This document shows positions 32,695 to 43,596 of a stretch of 64,000 nucleotides of DNA, piece after piece. Made by a program: the position numbers and the translations under genes. The notes beneath the pieces are model-generated. The model had not been told where the DNA came from and ran no database searches. It was given only the letters and a program-made list of their open reading frames with translations. Source of the stretch: Coniochaeta sp. PMI_546 (taxonomy: Eukaryota; Ascomycota; Sordariomycetes; Coniochaetales; Coniochaetaceae); assembly GCA_021432605.1 (NCBI GenBank), contig MU271143.1, positions 3,233,277 to 3,297,276 of the forward strand, given 5' to 3'. How positions within the stretch are numbered: position 1 is the first letter of the stretch; every line of letters starts with the position of its first letter.

Positions 32695-34087
32695 TTGCAA
32701 CATACGGAAAGAACTCTGTCAAGAAGTACGAAGTCACCCTCCCAGCCATTGCGGTCTGGACCTGACATACGGACAACTGCCACAATGTAGGGATTTCTTC
32801 TTCATATATCGTTGGCTGGCTGTACCAGACCACGATGAGTTCCCTGAGTTCCAGGAATCCGAGACCGCCTCGTTCGCAGTTAGAAACCGCAATCCCGAGT
32901 TGTAATTCTATGAAGTAAGGACTTACCCGGGCTCCAAACCAGCATTAATGGATGTGGGCATGTGTATAGATAGCCAGGCGAAGGGGCCTTATTGATTGGA
33001 AAACCATGACAACATGCTGGAAACAGTGTAATGGATGGAGGTAGTAAATCCTCTACGGGAAAAAGGAATCGAGAGTTCTTGGTACAAAGGAGATGGATCT
33101 CAGAGGTTAATTCCAGGGGCGAAGCATGAACAAGACTTTCCCTGCTCCGGGCAGCTGTTAGGCCTAGACACCCGAGCTGGCATTGGCTCGGTGCCAGGAG
33201 CATCCCACACACTGAGGGCAGCGCTTGGAATATTGAAAGACAGACATAACGCCCTGGAGGAAACCAAGTTGTGGAGCAAGGAAGTCTGACGGCGCTGTCT
33301 TCAGCAACCTACTTTAGTTCTTATGATCTCATCTCAGTGAAGAACCATATACATGCATAGCTGGAGCCGTCTACCGTACAAGTCGTTACATGAAGGGTAT
33401 CACGACTCGCTACTACAATGCCGGAGTGGCTATCATGAGTACAATGTCGTGATGAGTAACTCACTGTCCGACCTGAACGTCGAATTCCCGGCGCCGGCGA
33501 ACGGGCACAATTTCTAGTATTTTCGCTGAGATTCTGCTGCAGTATAGTGATAGACCTAGCCGGGTATCTTCATCATCTCAGATGAAGCCAGTCATAGTAG
33601 GTGTAGCTAGACTCAACCGTCATGATCTTGGCCATGCTTGGTTAGAGACCACAGTGCTCGGTCCCAAGCCAAACCCAAACTTACAGAACACAGCCGATCA
33701 CCGCCAGGACGACGTGTCGTCTAGTACACAATAGAGCCAGCTTGACAAAGTATCACTCAAGCTGCAAATGGACTGGCCGAATAAGGGGGGGTATAAATGT
33801 CCATTGTCTAACATTGCGAAAGGGTGCCTGATAAGGACGGATGTCCCGGCCATCTCTGAATATAGAAACTGAACTGGAGACGGTCTGAGTCCGGACCAAG
33901 GAAACAACAGCAAAAACTGTAACCATCCCACATTACGCCCCTACCAGCAAAGATAGAAGACGGGAGACTGATGGACCTTTGCTAGTCCCAGTGTCCCAAC
34001 ATGTAAAAACCAGACTCGTCCAGTAGTCGCACACACACAAAAGGATGTGTCAACTTAAATCGTACTCTCATTCAAAGATCAGCGGAT
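32695..34087. other. 1.4-kb intergenic region
   Basis: No supported gene. A minus-strand frame at 32880-33212 and a plus-strand frame at 33035-33289 have no recognisable motifs. Confidence 0.4.
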
Positions 34088-35536
34088 CTAAGCAGTACTC
34101 TCGCGGCTCTTCCGGTACGTGGCCTAATTCACCCCGGGAAAACATGTCAGCAACACGTGGCTGTCGGCGGGGTTCTTCTGTGATGGATATGATGGCGGGT
34201 GTGTTTCAGTGGAGAGAGAACGCGGCAGCAGCACTTGCCTCCTGTTCGACCTGCAGGCCCTCGATGACGGGCTGGAGCTCGGTCAGAATCTCGGCCGCCT
34301 TCTTGTGGTACTCGATCTGGGCCGCGATAAGCTCGGCCAGGTTGCGCAGCGGCTCGGGGGTGTCGAGGACCTGTTTTATTGCGTAGCATCAGCAGTCAGT
34401 CTCTTTTACTTTTTCGTGTCGTCCGATGATGGTCGGGGGGGGGGGGAAGGCAGGGACTCACATTCTTCATCACACTGACAGCCTCCTCGGTCTGCGTGAC
34501 AAACTCGTCCTCGGCCTTCTCAATCTCCTCCTGCGCCTCGGGGCTCAGCTCGGCCTCGTCGTGCGCCTCGGCGCCCGGGGCGGCACCGCCAATCTTCCAC
34601 GTCGTGCCCTTGACCCTGGCCTTGACGGCGTCGAGCGTCAGGCGCGCCTTCTCGACGTTTGCGCGGGCGCGGGCCGCGAACTTGAGGTTGGTGTTCAGGG
34701 TGGTGTTCCAGCCGGCCAGGAAGCGGGACTGGATCTGGGCGTCCTGGGCCAGGCGCGCCTCGCCCACGCGCTCCATGGCGAGGGCATACTTCTCGAGGGC
34801 GGCGGCCAGGGGATCTTCGCCGGCGCCGGCGTGCTGCTGGTGCAGGGTCTGGGAGCTGGCGAGGGCGGCGCGGGCGATGGCGTGGGGGAAGGTCTTGGGC
34901 TGGGGCTTGGCGGTGGGAGGGGCGGTCAGGGCGGCCTGGGCCTCGGCGGGCGAGGTGGCGGAGGAGAGGAGGGAGACCTTCTCCGAGACGGTGCGGCCGA
35001 GGTCCTGGAAGGTTTCCTTGATGTTGGGAGGGTAGTCGTAGGCTTCGTGGGAGTAGTGGGAGCTGCAGTACGTGAGGCATTGTGTGTCAGCGAGACTTGT
35101 AGATAAGCTTAGGGGAGAGGTGTCTGGTCAAGCATACGTCACTCCCAGCATCTTCTGATGGACCTGCTTGAGCGCATCTACCCTCTTCTCGAGGTCGATG
35201 TAGTCGGGGGGCAGCTGGGTCTGTTGTTTCGAGCTCTGTCAGCCTGCGGTCGGTCCAAAGAAGTGAATATTCGACGACCACGTACCTTGTCCTCAGCCTG
35301 TCCAAGCTGCTCCTTGGTGTACTGGAAGGTACGCGAGGCAAAGGGAGTGATCTGCGACCCGAGGTTCCTGATGAGAGCAATCCATGTCAGCTTGTGCTCC
35401 TTGCTGTCTCTCGTCTTGGCAGTTTGTGGTCAAGCTGTGTCTTGCCCCCCATTATCATCTCGCAAGGGGATGCTCAGAAAGACAAGGCCCTAGTTACGTA
35501 CGTGAAGGCCTTTCCGAAGCCCTTGAGGTTATCCAT
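34088..35536 (-). CDS. gvp36: BAR-domain protein (Gvp36-like)
   Basis: Membrane-curvature protein; yeast Gvp36 acts in vesicle traffic and endocytosis. Six exons, 35502-35536, 35286-35367, 35138-35220, 34462-35062, 34239-34370 and 34088-34123, sum to 969 nt, 322 residues. Landmarks: MDNLKGFGKAFT, TPFASRTFQYTKEQLGQAED, QLPPDYIDLEKRVDALKQVH, YDYPPNIKETFQDLGRTVSE, LAQDAQIQSRFLAGWNTTLN, EAQEEIEKAEDEFVTQTEEA, EPLRNLAELIAAQIEYHKKA, and the C-terminal ATYRKSREST. The last intron (34124-34238) uses a GC donor in the context GAG|GCAAGT with a TAG acceptor and a GCTGAC branch site. If read as unspliced, translation would instead end soon after with SAAAAFSLH and lose the YRKSRE tail. An 11-base G-run lies in the preceding intron (about 34436-34446). 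Confidence 0.88.
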
Positions 35537-35975
35537 GATTGCGGATTTCGATATGTCGTTGCGAGGGTGTGATGGGTAGTTTGCTGGAGTGGATTGTCTG
35601 AATGGGAGGAAGAAGAGATGGACCGTTGCCTGAGTCTGAGGTGCGTGCAGCAGCTCAGGGCGATTACGTGCAATTAAGTTAAAGGTGGGTCTCACATGTT
35701 TCCAGGTTGTTTGGTGGGGAGGGGGGGAAGCTCCGGTGACATTCCTGGAGTCGAGCTGGAGGAGAGATACCACACAATCCTCACGTCAGTGGAAGAGATA
35801 CTTTTGTTTATTGATGAATCCATGTTTTTCACCGCTGGGCCGAGGTTACAGTAGGTGAAGTTCTAATATATATACTCCACGACAAGAGTCGAGACTTGTC
35901 TTGACATGTTACAACAAGCCCGAAGATGAGCAGCTTGACTTCTGCCCTGCATCAGACCACTGAGTCAACCTTAGG
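35537..35975. other. Intergenic region, BAR gene promoter and 3' flank of the dehydrogenase
   Basis: 439 bp. Contains the 5' region of the BAR gene and the downstream side of the minus-strand dehydrogenase gene. No feature recognised. Confidence 0.45.
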
Positions 35976-36957
35976 TCAAGCATCGTTCTCATACGGCAGC
36001 CCAGATTCATGCCTGACAGCGCCGTAAATGCCAGCCAGATCACCCTTCTCGCCTCGGAGCTCCTTTACGACCTTCAAGTGGTTATCCCCCGTCTCCGCAT
36101 TGTGCAGTGTCACTCCGACAGAGCTGGCCAGATTTTTGGCATGCCCGACATCTTTTCTCGCGAGATCGACGGCGAAGGCCGGGGGATCTCTCTTGTAGTA
36201 GTCGCCGCTCACCATCCGCGCAGAGTAAGCCGCGTATGGACCCGGGAAGAAGTTCTCTACGAAGGTATGTAGGTGTTTGGTGCCCAACCCCGTCTTCTCG
36301 GCCAGCACATGGCCCTCGGCAAGCTGCTCGACCATGTTCAGGATGAATGTGTTGCCGACGACCTTTAGGGTTGTTGCCTGCCGGGGCGGCTCATCGGCCA
36401 TGACGATCTCGAGACGGGCCATCACGCCCTTGAAGTAGGGCCGCACCTTGTCGATGGACGCTTTGGAACCGGCGAGCACGCCGATCAGCTGACCAGCTTC
36501 CGCCACAGCCTGGGCACCGAAGACTGGTGCGGCAACAAACTCGCCCCCGGCATCGATGACGAGCTTAGCCAGCTTCTCGGTCGTGTCCGGATGGACAGTT
36601 GAGCAGTCGACGATGAGCTTGCCCTTGACGGGGACCTTTAGAGCTTCGGTCACTGTTGCCTCGACGGCTGCATCGTTGGCAAGACAGGTGATGATGATGT
36701 CGGCCTTGGACACGCCGTCTTGGACCGAGGCGGCAACTTCGGTCTTGCCCTCTGGTAGCCTGTTGCTGAGCTCGACCGCTGTCTGCTTTGTGCGATTGTA
36801 GAGGATCAGAGGTTGGTCCAGGTTGGCCTTCTCGACTATGTTCTTACACATTCCCTGGAGAACCTGTCAGCCACCATTACACGTTCACGATGTAAGAGGT
36901 TCGCAAAGTCACCTTCCCCATGACGCCAATACCGATGAACAACAGTCTGGGAGCCAT
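35976..36957 (-). CDS. Beta-hydroxyacid dehydrogenase (6PGDH/3-HIBADH family, GLYR1-like)
   Basis: Exons 36913-36957 and 35976-36854 give 307 residues. The N-terminal Rossmann fold begins MAPRLLFIGIGVMGKGMCKN, the glycine-rich dinucleotide loop; the LYNRT that follows, with Arg after the second strand, suggests NADP(H). Later motifs: IIITCLANDAAVEATV, DCSTVHPDTTEKLA (substrate-binding DCST variant), FVAAPVFGAQAVAEAGQL, and TLKVVGNTFILNMVEQLAEG, where the Lys of LKVVGN is the expected catalytic residue (Lys-x-x-x-Asn). The family reduces or oxidises small beta-hydroxyacids or semialdehydes; the exact substrate cannot be read. Exon 1 is essential because it holds half of the nucleotide loop. 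No mitochondrial presequence is evident. Confidence 0.9.
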
Positions 36958-37805
36958 TGTGTAATGTGTGTTGCCTCCAAAGCAGTGTATGTGCACTAGA
37001 AATTATAATCCTCGTAGTAGGTCGTAATGTGATGGTCAATCTGAGCTGATGAGACAGCAAAGTTGTGGTGCTGGCTAACAACTTTATGGGGAAGAGCAGT
37101 GGGGTGATGTTATACAAGTGAAAATACCTGTTGCCAGATGAGTTGGGACTGTTGAGTCTCACGTAATCTGACTATCAACACAAGTTCCTCGCAATGTATA
37201 CCGTGATGTTGAGGGTAAGCCTGAGCTCGAGTGGTGATATAAGTAGTGTTGACGGCACTACCTACCGAAGAGGGGGCTTTGTAATTCCCCCTCAAGTACA
37301 GCGTATGTACAGCGGTATGCGTTGAAGGGGACATGGTAAATCCGAGACATACTATGCAGTACACCGCGGTAAGTCGGAGCTATGACAACCATGCCGACTT
37401 CCGAGTCTTCGAGCTACCTACAAATTGAGGGACCGCCTGTGAAGCCGTTTAGCTGGTCTCGACCTTCGACCTGTGGAGAATGGATCTCAATGCCGAGCAT
37501 GCTGGGCACAGTACTATAGTATGTCGTGTACCATAGTAGACCTAATGTAGACTAGACCTAGTGGCCCAGTGGGAGCTATGGTGGGGCAGCGTTATCGGCC
37601 TTTATCTGAGGTACCAGGGACCCAATTGAGTCACTGCATGACTTACACACCGTACAACTCAATCGATCGGTTATCGAGATCCAAACCACGCCGCGCTCTA
37701 AACGTTTCTTCCCTCCGGCGTTCGTTACTCAGGTTGCGAACTGTTCCATTGTCCTCCTTCTGATTTCTTCATATCGGACGGCGTTTGCAAGATGAGCCAA
37801 GAATT
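36958..37805. other. Divergent intergenic region, dehydrogenase / N-acetylglutamate synthase
   Basis: 848 bp between two divergent genes, holding both promoters. No specific sites claimed. Confidence 0.45.
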
Positions 37806-39995
37806 ATGATCCCACGCAGCGGTGCCTTGAAAAAGGCGGGCTCAACAGCTCAGGTGAGAGAAAAACAGATGCTCGGGTCTTTTCACCTTCATCCAATCTC
37901 CAGCTCCGCGTCGCTCATTTCAGCCACACCACCTCCTTGAAATCCGTACACAATGGACTGCAATGCTAACGCTCGTCAAGATATCATTCGGAAGGACTCC
38001 GAGCCGTCTCAAGCATCAGTCGGCGCCAGGGAGGCCGGGCCTGCCTTCTCATGAAAAGTTGGACCGAGGCTCCGTGCCTCCTCCAAACGCATTCCGATGT
38101 CCGTACACATCCAATGCTGCTGCTGAGAAGCAGAAGAGAGACAAAGACAGGGTGAGATTCAACTCATGCTCCGACCTAACCCTCCATTGGCTCACCTGGA
38201 TTCCCAGGAATTCTTCATTTCGGTCCTGGAGTCCTCGGCCACCAAGCGCGATGCCAAAGCATATTTGCAGACCTTCGGCTCTTCGAGTAGCGCAACCACA
38301 CCAAACGCGACCAGCCTCCTGCAAGACAGCTTTACCTCTGTCAGTAAAACACCTCGCTTTATCCAGCCCTCCGACAAGGGCGTCGTTGAGACCCTGCCCG
38401 AGGTCGACGAAGCGCCCCACGTCGCCATCGTCAAGTTCAGGAAGCCGCAGCTATGGGACGACGACATTCTTGCCGGTGTCACCAAGACCCTGACACAACT
38501 GAGGACTCTCGGCCTCTACAGTGTCATAGTAGTGGACTGCGATCTGGACCATTCCGGCAGCCGCAGCTGGAGAAAGATCATGACTCACCAGGTCGACCGA
38601 ATCGCCAGGGCTATCGGCCAGCATGGCATGCCAGGAGCCAAGGTGGTCGACTCTTCACTCTCTCTCAGTGCGGATCATCAGGTATCCAGTTCTCCTTTCG
38701 CCTCCAGTAGCCTTTATGTGGGGTTTGAGCCGGCCCTCACCAGCCCGCTCCGATCCGGATACATGGTCATTGTACCATGCGCCGCCCAGTCCCAAGAACT
38801 CGGCTACTTACCGGTAGATTCCAACGAAGTGGTCCTGACTCTGGCAAAGTTCCTCTCCGGGCTGCAATTACCACGAGAGGCTCCCGAGCCAGCACCGGAA
38901 GACTCGACTGTCGCCCAGTTACCGCGGAAAGCCACCGTGGACCGGATCATCGTTGTCGATCCCATCGGCGGCATCCCGTCTCAGAACAGGCCCAACGGCG
39001 CTCACGTCTTCATCAACATGGAGGACGAGTACGACACCGCCAAAGAGGGACTCGACCTTGTCTCCGAGAATGTCCCCGAAGAGACCAAGCAGAAGCATCT
39101 GCAGAATCTCAAGCTAGCAAAGGACTGCCTCGCCCTACTCCCCCCGACTGCCTCAGCAGTAATCACCACGCCAGCCGAAGCAGCAAACCTAGGCACAACA
39201 AAGAACGACACGACAGACCTCACCGGCCTCGTCGGCAACGTCGGCACCCGCCGCAAACAAAACCCCCTGATCCACAACCTCCTCACCGACCGACCCATCT
39301 ACTCCTCCTCCCTCCCCCTCGGCCGAATCAAGCAGAACTCCCAAGACCCCGCGGCCCGGATCCCGCCCGTCTCGACCACCACGCTGGCCAAGCGCGGCCT
39401 CCCGGTGACCATCTACCCGGACCCGCGCCAGTCCCCCTGGCAGCCGCCCAGACCGGGCGCCCCGCGCCTCCGCCTGACGGACACCTGCGTCGACCTCCCG
39501 CGGCTGATCCACCTGATCGACGACTCCTTCAACCGCAGGCTCGACGCGGCCCACTACCTGGACCGGGTCAACGACAGCCTGGCCGGCATCATCGTCGCGG
39601 GCGAGTACGAGGGCGGAGCCATCCTGACGTGGGAGCGGCCCTTTGGCCTCGACGAGGAGACGGCCTACGCTCAGGGCAGGATGGTGCCGTACCTCGACAA
39701 GTTTGCCGTGCTGAAGCGGTCCCAGGGGGCGGGCGGGGTGGCGGACATTGTCTTCAATGCCATGGTGAGGGATTGTTTCCCCGAGGGGGTGTGCTGGCGG
39801 AGCAGGAAGGACAATCCGGTGAACAAGTGGTATTTCGAGAGGTCGAGGGGCAGCTGGAAGCTGCTGGATAGCAACTGGGCTATGTTCTGGACCACACCCG
39901 GGGCGGCGCTGGAGGGGGGGCGGATCAGGGATTACGAGAGTGTTTGTCGGGCTGTGGTGCCGAGTTGGTTGGATAAGGGGAAGGCGGCGGATTGA
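37806..39995 (+). CDS. arg2: N-acetylglutamate synthase, mitochondrial (amino-acid N-acetyltransferase)
   Basis: First committed step of arginine synthesis: acetyl-CoA + glutamate to N-acetylglutamate, in mitochondria. Proposed exons 37806-37853, 37924-38151 and 38208-39995 give 687 residues. Family landmarks: EFFISVLESSATKRDAKAYL directly after the last intron, GLYSVIVVDCDLDHSG, DRIIVVDPIGGIPSQNR with AHVFINMEDEY, LPVTIYPDPRQSPW, LTDTCVDLPRLIHLIDDSFN, then the C-terminal NAT fold IIVAGEYEGGAILTWERP, LDKFAVLKRSQGAGGVADI, CWRSRKDNPVNKWYFERS, NWAMFWTT. The 5' end is inferred. ATG 37806 opens MIPRSGALKKAGSTAQ and joins in frame across a 70-nt intron; ATG 37963 (MLTLVKISFGRTP) would give 658 residues. 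Both are basic and suit mitochondrial import. A 34-codon out-of-frame ORF starts at 37952 (see findings). Confidence 0.9.
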
Positions 39996-40840
39996 ACTGT
40001 TCTGGGTTTTGAGAATGGGTTGGGACGCGTTCAAGAGCCTTTCTTGTGAGAGAGGAGATGCCGAGAGATGGAGCAGCTCTGGTGATCCAGATTGTGGCAA
40101 AGTGTGTGCGTGGCGTCTTGATGCCAATGAGTATATATACGGTTTTTGGACTGCCCTGTCTGTGACTGACGTGATACAAAGGTAGTCCCACCAAGCGCGA
40201 GTGAAGTGATCTACTATGAGCACACTGTTACATCCATTATGATATGTTACTGTGTGGTTGTCGGATGAGATGACTACAACTTCCATGTGCGGTAGAGCCC
40301 CGACAATACAACCATCTAGAAAGCGCCCTGGTGATATCGATAAATACCTTCCTGGACAGCCTGCTCCTTGGAACTGGGACAGCTACGATATGAGCGCATC
40401 CTCGCACACAGTCTACTTCAAGGTCGTCTTGTTACCTACCATGCCACATGCCCTGAACGCTTTCACCAGCCCATCGAGATGGAACGCCTCTGTCTTATGA
40501 TGTGTCGCTGGAAACCACATGAGGAATAGTATGTCGACTCGTCAAATTCTCGTATCGTTAGTCACCGTTCTTTCCGGGAAAAGATGCTTGATAGTCAGTC
40601 TGGCAGTCCGAACTATGCGTATCTTCATACTGTTCGTAGACCCCATCTTGGGTGTTCAGCGAGGTCCGGGAACGCGGCGATGACCATCTCATGTTTTGAT
40701 TACTGAGCTTGATCTCCATAAATGCAGCTATTCTTGGCCGGACAGACGACTCTGCTACAAAAACACGACTTGGATGTCCCGGAGCAGACTTCAACTCCTG
40801 GTCATAATTCTGCGCCGCCAGCAACCACAACAGATGAATG
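39996..40840. other. Intergenic region downstream of N-acetylglutamate synthase
   Basis: About 845 bp without a supported gene. Short frames lack motifs. Confidence 0.4.
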
Positions 40841-41116
40841 AAGATCAAGTTCGACAATGAGGCAACACGACAAAGATCAACTTCCCCACGGCCGCTTTTT
40901 GTCTACGGCAATCTCTGCGCCAGATCTCCTCCGGCCATGGTGATGACAGGAAGCTGCTACAACACCGAGGCAGTCGTCAAGCTCATGCAACTGGCTCACG
41001 TATCCGGCACCCAACGCTTCGTCGTACCGTACTGCGACTATCCCACAGTCACCAAGGCACACGCTACAACGGTGGCCTTGTTTGGTACACTGCTGTTCCG
41101 TAGCGTCGAGGAGTGA
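40841..41116 (+). pseudogene. Fragment resembling AIG2-like gamma-glutamylcyclotransferase fold
   Basis: The frame contains PRPLFVYGNLCARSPPAM followed by TEAVVKLMQLAHVSGTQRF and YCDYPTVTKAHATTVALFGT. The FVYGxL opening, the G.QRF.V...DYP middle and the GTLL strand are the order seen in AIG2-like proteins, which normally run 150-200 residues. Here the frame ends about 13 residues after the DYP block's last strand, so the C-terminal catalytic Glu region is missing. Either an unrecognised intron continues the gene or it is a decayed copy. Identity is from motif order only. Confidence 0.35.
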
Positions 41117-41318
41117 TAGAGTACCTCTAGACTCTTGCAGTGGTGGAGCATGACTAAGCAGGCCCCCACAGCCGTCCGATGCGGTTCCCACATTCAACGT
41201 CAGCCTTGCCCGAGCGTTGCAGCTCCATCATCATCCTCGAAGAGTTCCAGCAGTCACAGTCCCAGAATTCGTGCGCTCGTGCTGTCTGCAATCTTCCCAT
41301 AGGTCAATAACGGCAATC

Positions 41319-41684
41319 ATGGCAAATGGGTATGTACCTCTCTGGCTTCCTACTGAGTTCTTATTTCATCTCCCCCCTGCGCCATGATAGCTAATCCAGC
41401 ATCCGTCCTCTAGGTGGAGCATCTTCATCGGCCTCGCCGTAGTCGCGGCCATGTGTGTGGCCGCCTGGATATTCGCTCCCAAGGGAGAGAATCAAGTGTA
41501 CGTCCAACATTCCCCCCCGCTCTTCTATCTGATGCTAACACCCGTCCGCAGACTCTGGCGCTCATCCCTCATACTCTCCTTCGTCAGCTGCTACCTCATG
41601 TGGGCCATCACCTTCCTCGCCCAGCTACATCCCCTCATCGAGCCTCGGCGGTCCGACCTACGTACCAAGTACATCGACCACTGA
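41319..41684 (+). CDS. vma9: V-type ATPase Vo subunit e (Vma9)
   Basis: Small hydrophobic subunit of the membrane sector of the vacuolar proton pump. Three exons: 41319-41329 (11 nt, ATG GCA AAT GG), 41414-41497 and 41552-41684. Product 75 residues, the normal size. Two membrane helices, WSIFIGLAVVAAMCVAAWIF and SSLILSFVSCYLMWAITFLA, flank the conserved APKGENQ loop. The end is QLHPLIEPRRSDLRTKYIDH. The conserved start is M-A-x-G-W-S, split by the first intron after the second base of Gly4. Automated prediction could easily miss an 11-nt initial exon. Confidence 0.92.
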
Positions 41685-42107
41685 GCTTTGGCGTCGACAA
41701 ACAATGCAGGAAGAGTAGCGGGGAGGCGACTGTCGGGTTGTACGATTACGTTTTGCGGAATTGCATCGGTTACTACACGCGTTAGTTTTGGGCGTTGGGG
41801 TTTTTGCAATGCGAAGCTTATATATGTCCGACGGAGCAGACACTGGGGAGAAGGGACTGTCTGCTATCGCAGTTATGGAGGGCCATGTTTTTGACAAACT
41901 GGCTGTTGATGGCATAGACATGCACTGTGGCAGACACGGGCGTGATGAATAATATGGGCAAGTCCAGCACATGTAGCATCAGTCGTGAACGCCACCGATG
42001 GAGAATATGCGAGCGTCAGCTCTAAGATTAGGTAGCTTCTGTAATACCATCGCAGCCTCCACGTTGGACCGCACCCTCTACCCAGAGTATCCAAGACAGG
42101 TGTCCCT
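41685..42107. other. Convergent intergenic region, vma9 / arv1
   Basis: 423 bp between two 3' ends. No feature recognised. Confidence 0.45.
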
Positions 42108-43063
42108 TCAACCCACAGCCAACTGGCCAGCCCATTCCCAGCAGTACTTGACCGCATCCCACAGCGCCCTTCCGTCTTCCGCCACACCTCCTCCGCCCAC
42201 GCCGTCGACGCCCTGCAGGCCGACGCCCCACATCACAGCCCGACCAGCCGCCCACCGTGAAGCCGCGCCGACAGTAGCAAGCAGCGCGGCAACGCCGTAC
42301 CCGCAGTCCAGCAATATCTTGAGAGCCTCCACGTTATTCGCCACCACCGCCCAGCCCAGCGACCTCGCCGCTGCGGGCACGTCGTACTCCCAGATCACCA
42401 TCAGTATGGGAAACAGCTTGGTGGAGCTCGACACCAGCAGCGCCGTGCTGACGGAGTTCGGGCGCGAGTAACGCGGCAGCCATCCCAACAGAACGAGGGG
42501 GGAGTAAGGGCTGCAGCTGAGGAAGCGGATCGAGAGGTGGAAGGTAAGAGTCGTCGTGGTGCATAAAAGAACTGTTCAGACGGGAAAACATACGTCAGCA
42601 AAAACGTGTGGGCATTTGCGAGACGACTAAGACAGCCAAAAGGTGGTGGTGGAAAGGGAAAACACCCACGAAAGAATAAATACTGCCACCCGATGCCCAT
42701 CCGACTCAACCTCCCAAACCCGGCCTCCATGGCCCTGGTCTCGGGCACGGCCTGCTTCTCGATCCGGGCCCAGGTCAGGTAGACGTCGAACAGCAGCAGC
42801 AGCACGCCGAGGCGGACGATGGAGGGGGCGAACTCGTCGTCGTCCCTCATCAGGGTGTTGTGCAGCAGGTGGCGGTAGACCTGGGGCTTGATGAGCACCA
42901 GGTCGATGAAGAGCACCACGAAGTCGTGCTCGACGTACTTGTCGCAGAAGCGGCCGCAGTTCTTGCACACGGTCAGCCGGATGTTGTGCCCGCCCGACTT
43001 GTCGCCTGCGCCCTCGCGCCAGAGGGTCTTGACCGGGTGGCGGCATTCGATGCAGATTGGCAT
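42108..43063 (-). CDS. arv1: Sterol homeostasis / lipid transport protein Arv1
   Basis: ER membrane protein implicated in sterol movement and GPI-anchor intermediate handling. Exons 42670-43063 and 42108-42571 give 285 residues. The N-terminal ARV1 homology domain is MPICIECRHPVKTLW with a CxxC pair, and LTVCKNCGRFCDKYVEHDFV with the second Cys cluster, consistent with zinc binding. Helices follow: LVLIKPQVYRHLLHNTL, RLGVLLLLFDVYLTWA. The junction YLFF|LLLCTTTLTFHLSIRFLS fuses across a GTGGGT...CAG intron of 98 nt. Then SPLVLLGWLPRYSR and STKLFPILMVIWEYDVPAAA, and DCGYGVAALLATVGAA near the end. A competing reading without the intron runs on in another frame but loses the conserved KLFPILMVIWEY block, so I prefer the spliced model. 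Confidence 0.88.
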
Positions 43064-43596
43064 GATTTTAAAAGGAGGGGGGAATGTTATTGGGGTATCA
43101 TTGTTTGAGTTTGAAGAGGTTGATGTCGCGAAAGGGGTTGAACTTCCGACGGTCTTGAAGCTTCTCAAGTTGACGACAGGCGTGGGGTCTCGCGTAGTGC
43201 AGCGGTTGACGTTCCGTAACTTTAATTTATGGGGCCGTAATTGCCAAGAGGCGCTCCATTCTACACAGCTCGTCCGCATGTAGGTAGTCTCTCTCTCTCT
43301 CTCTCCCACACTCACAGACATATACACAGATCATGGTCCAACTTGCAGGTCATAAATGGTTAAGATTTCAGTATATCAATAAGAGCTGGACATCAGAGAC
43401 CAAGACACACAAACACGCATTCCATGCCAGTGGCAGACCCTGTCATTACACCCAAAAATCCATCGCGACACCCAAGAGGTATTTGCAGACAACAACACCC
43501 AATGACCTAACAAGACAGCAAAGACAAAAAAACAGAAGAAAAGCTTTGGACCAGTCCCACTCCCATCCAGTAACCTCCAGCCCCGGAAAATGGCAT
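43064..43596. other. Intergenic region, arv1 promoter and smc2 3' flank
   Basis: 533 bp. A (CT)n microsatellite of about 19 bp lies at 43288-43306, upstream of arv1. No gene seen. Confidence 0.5.
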
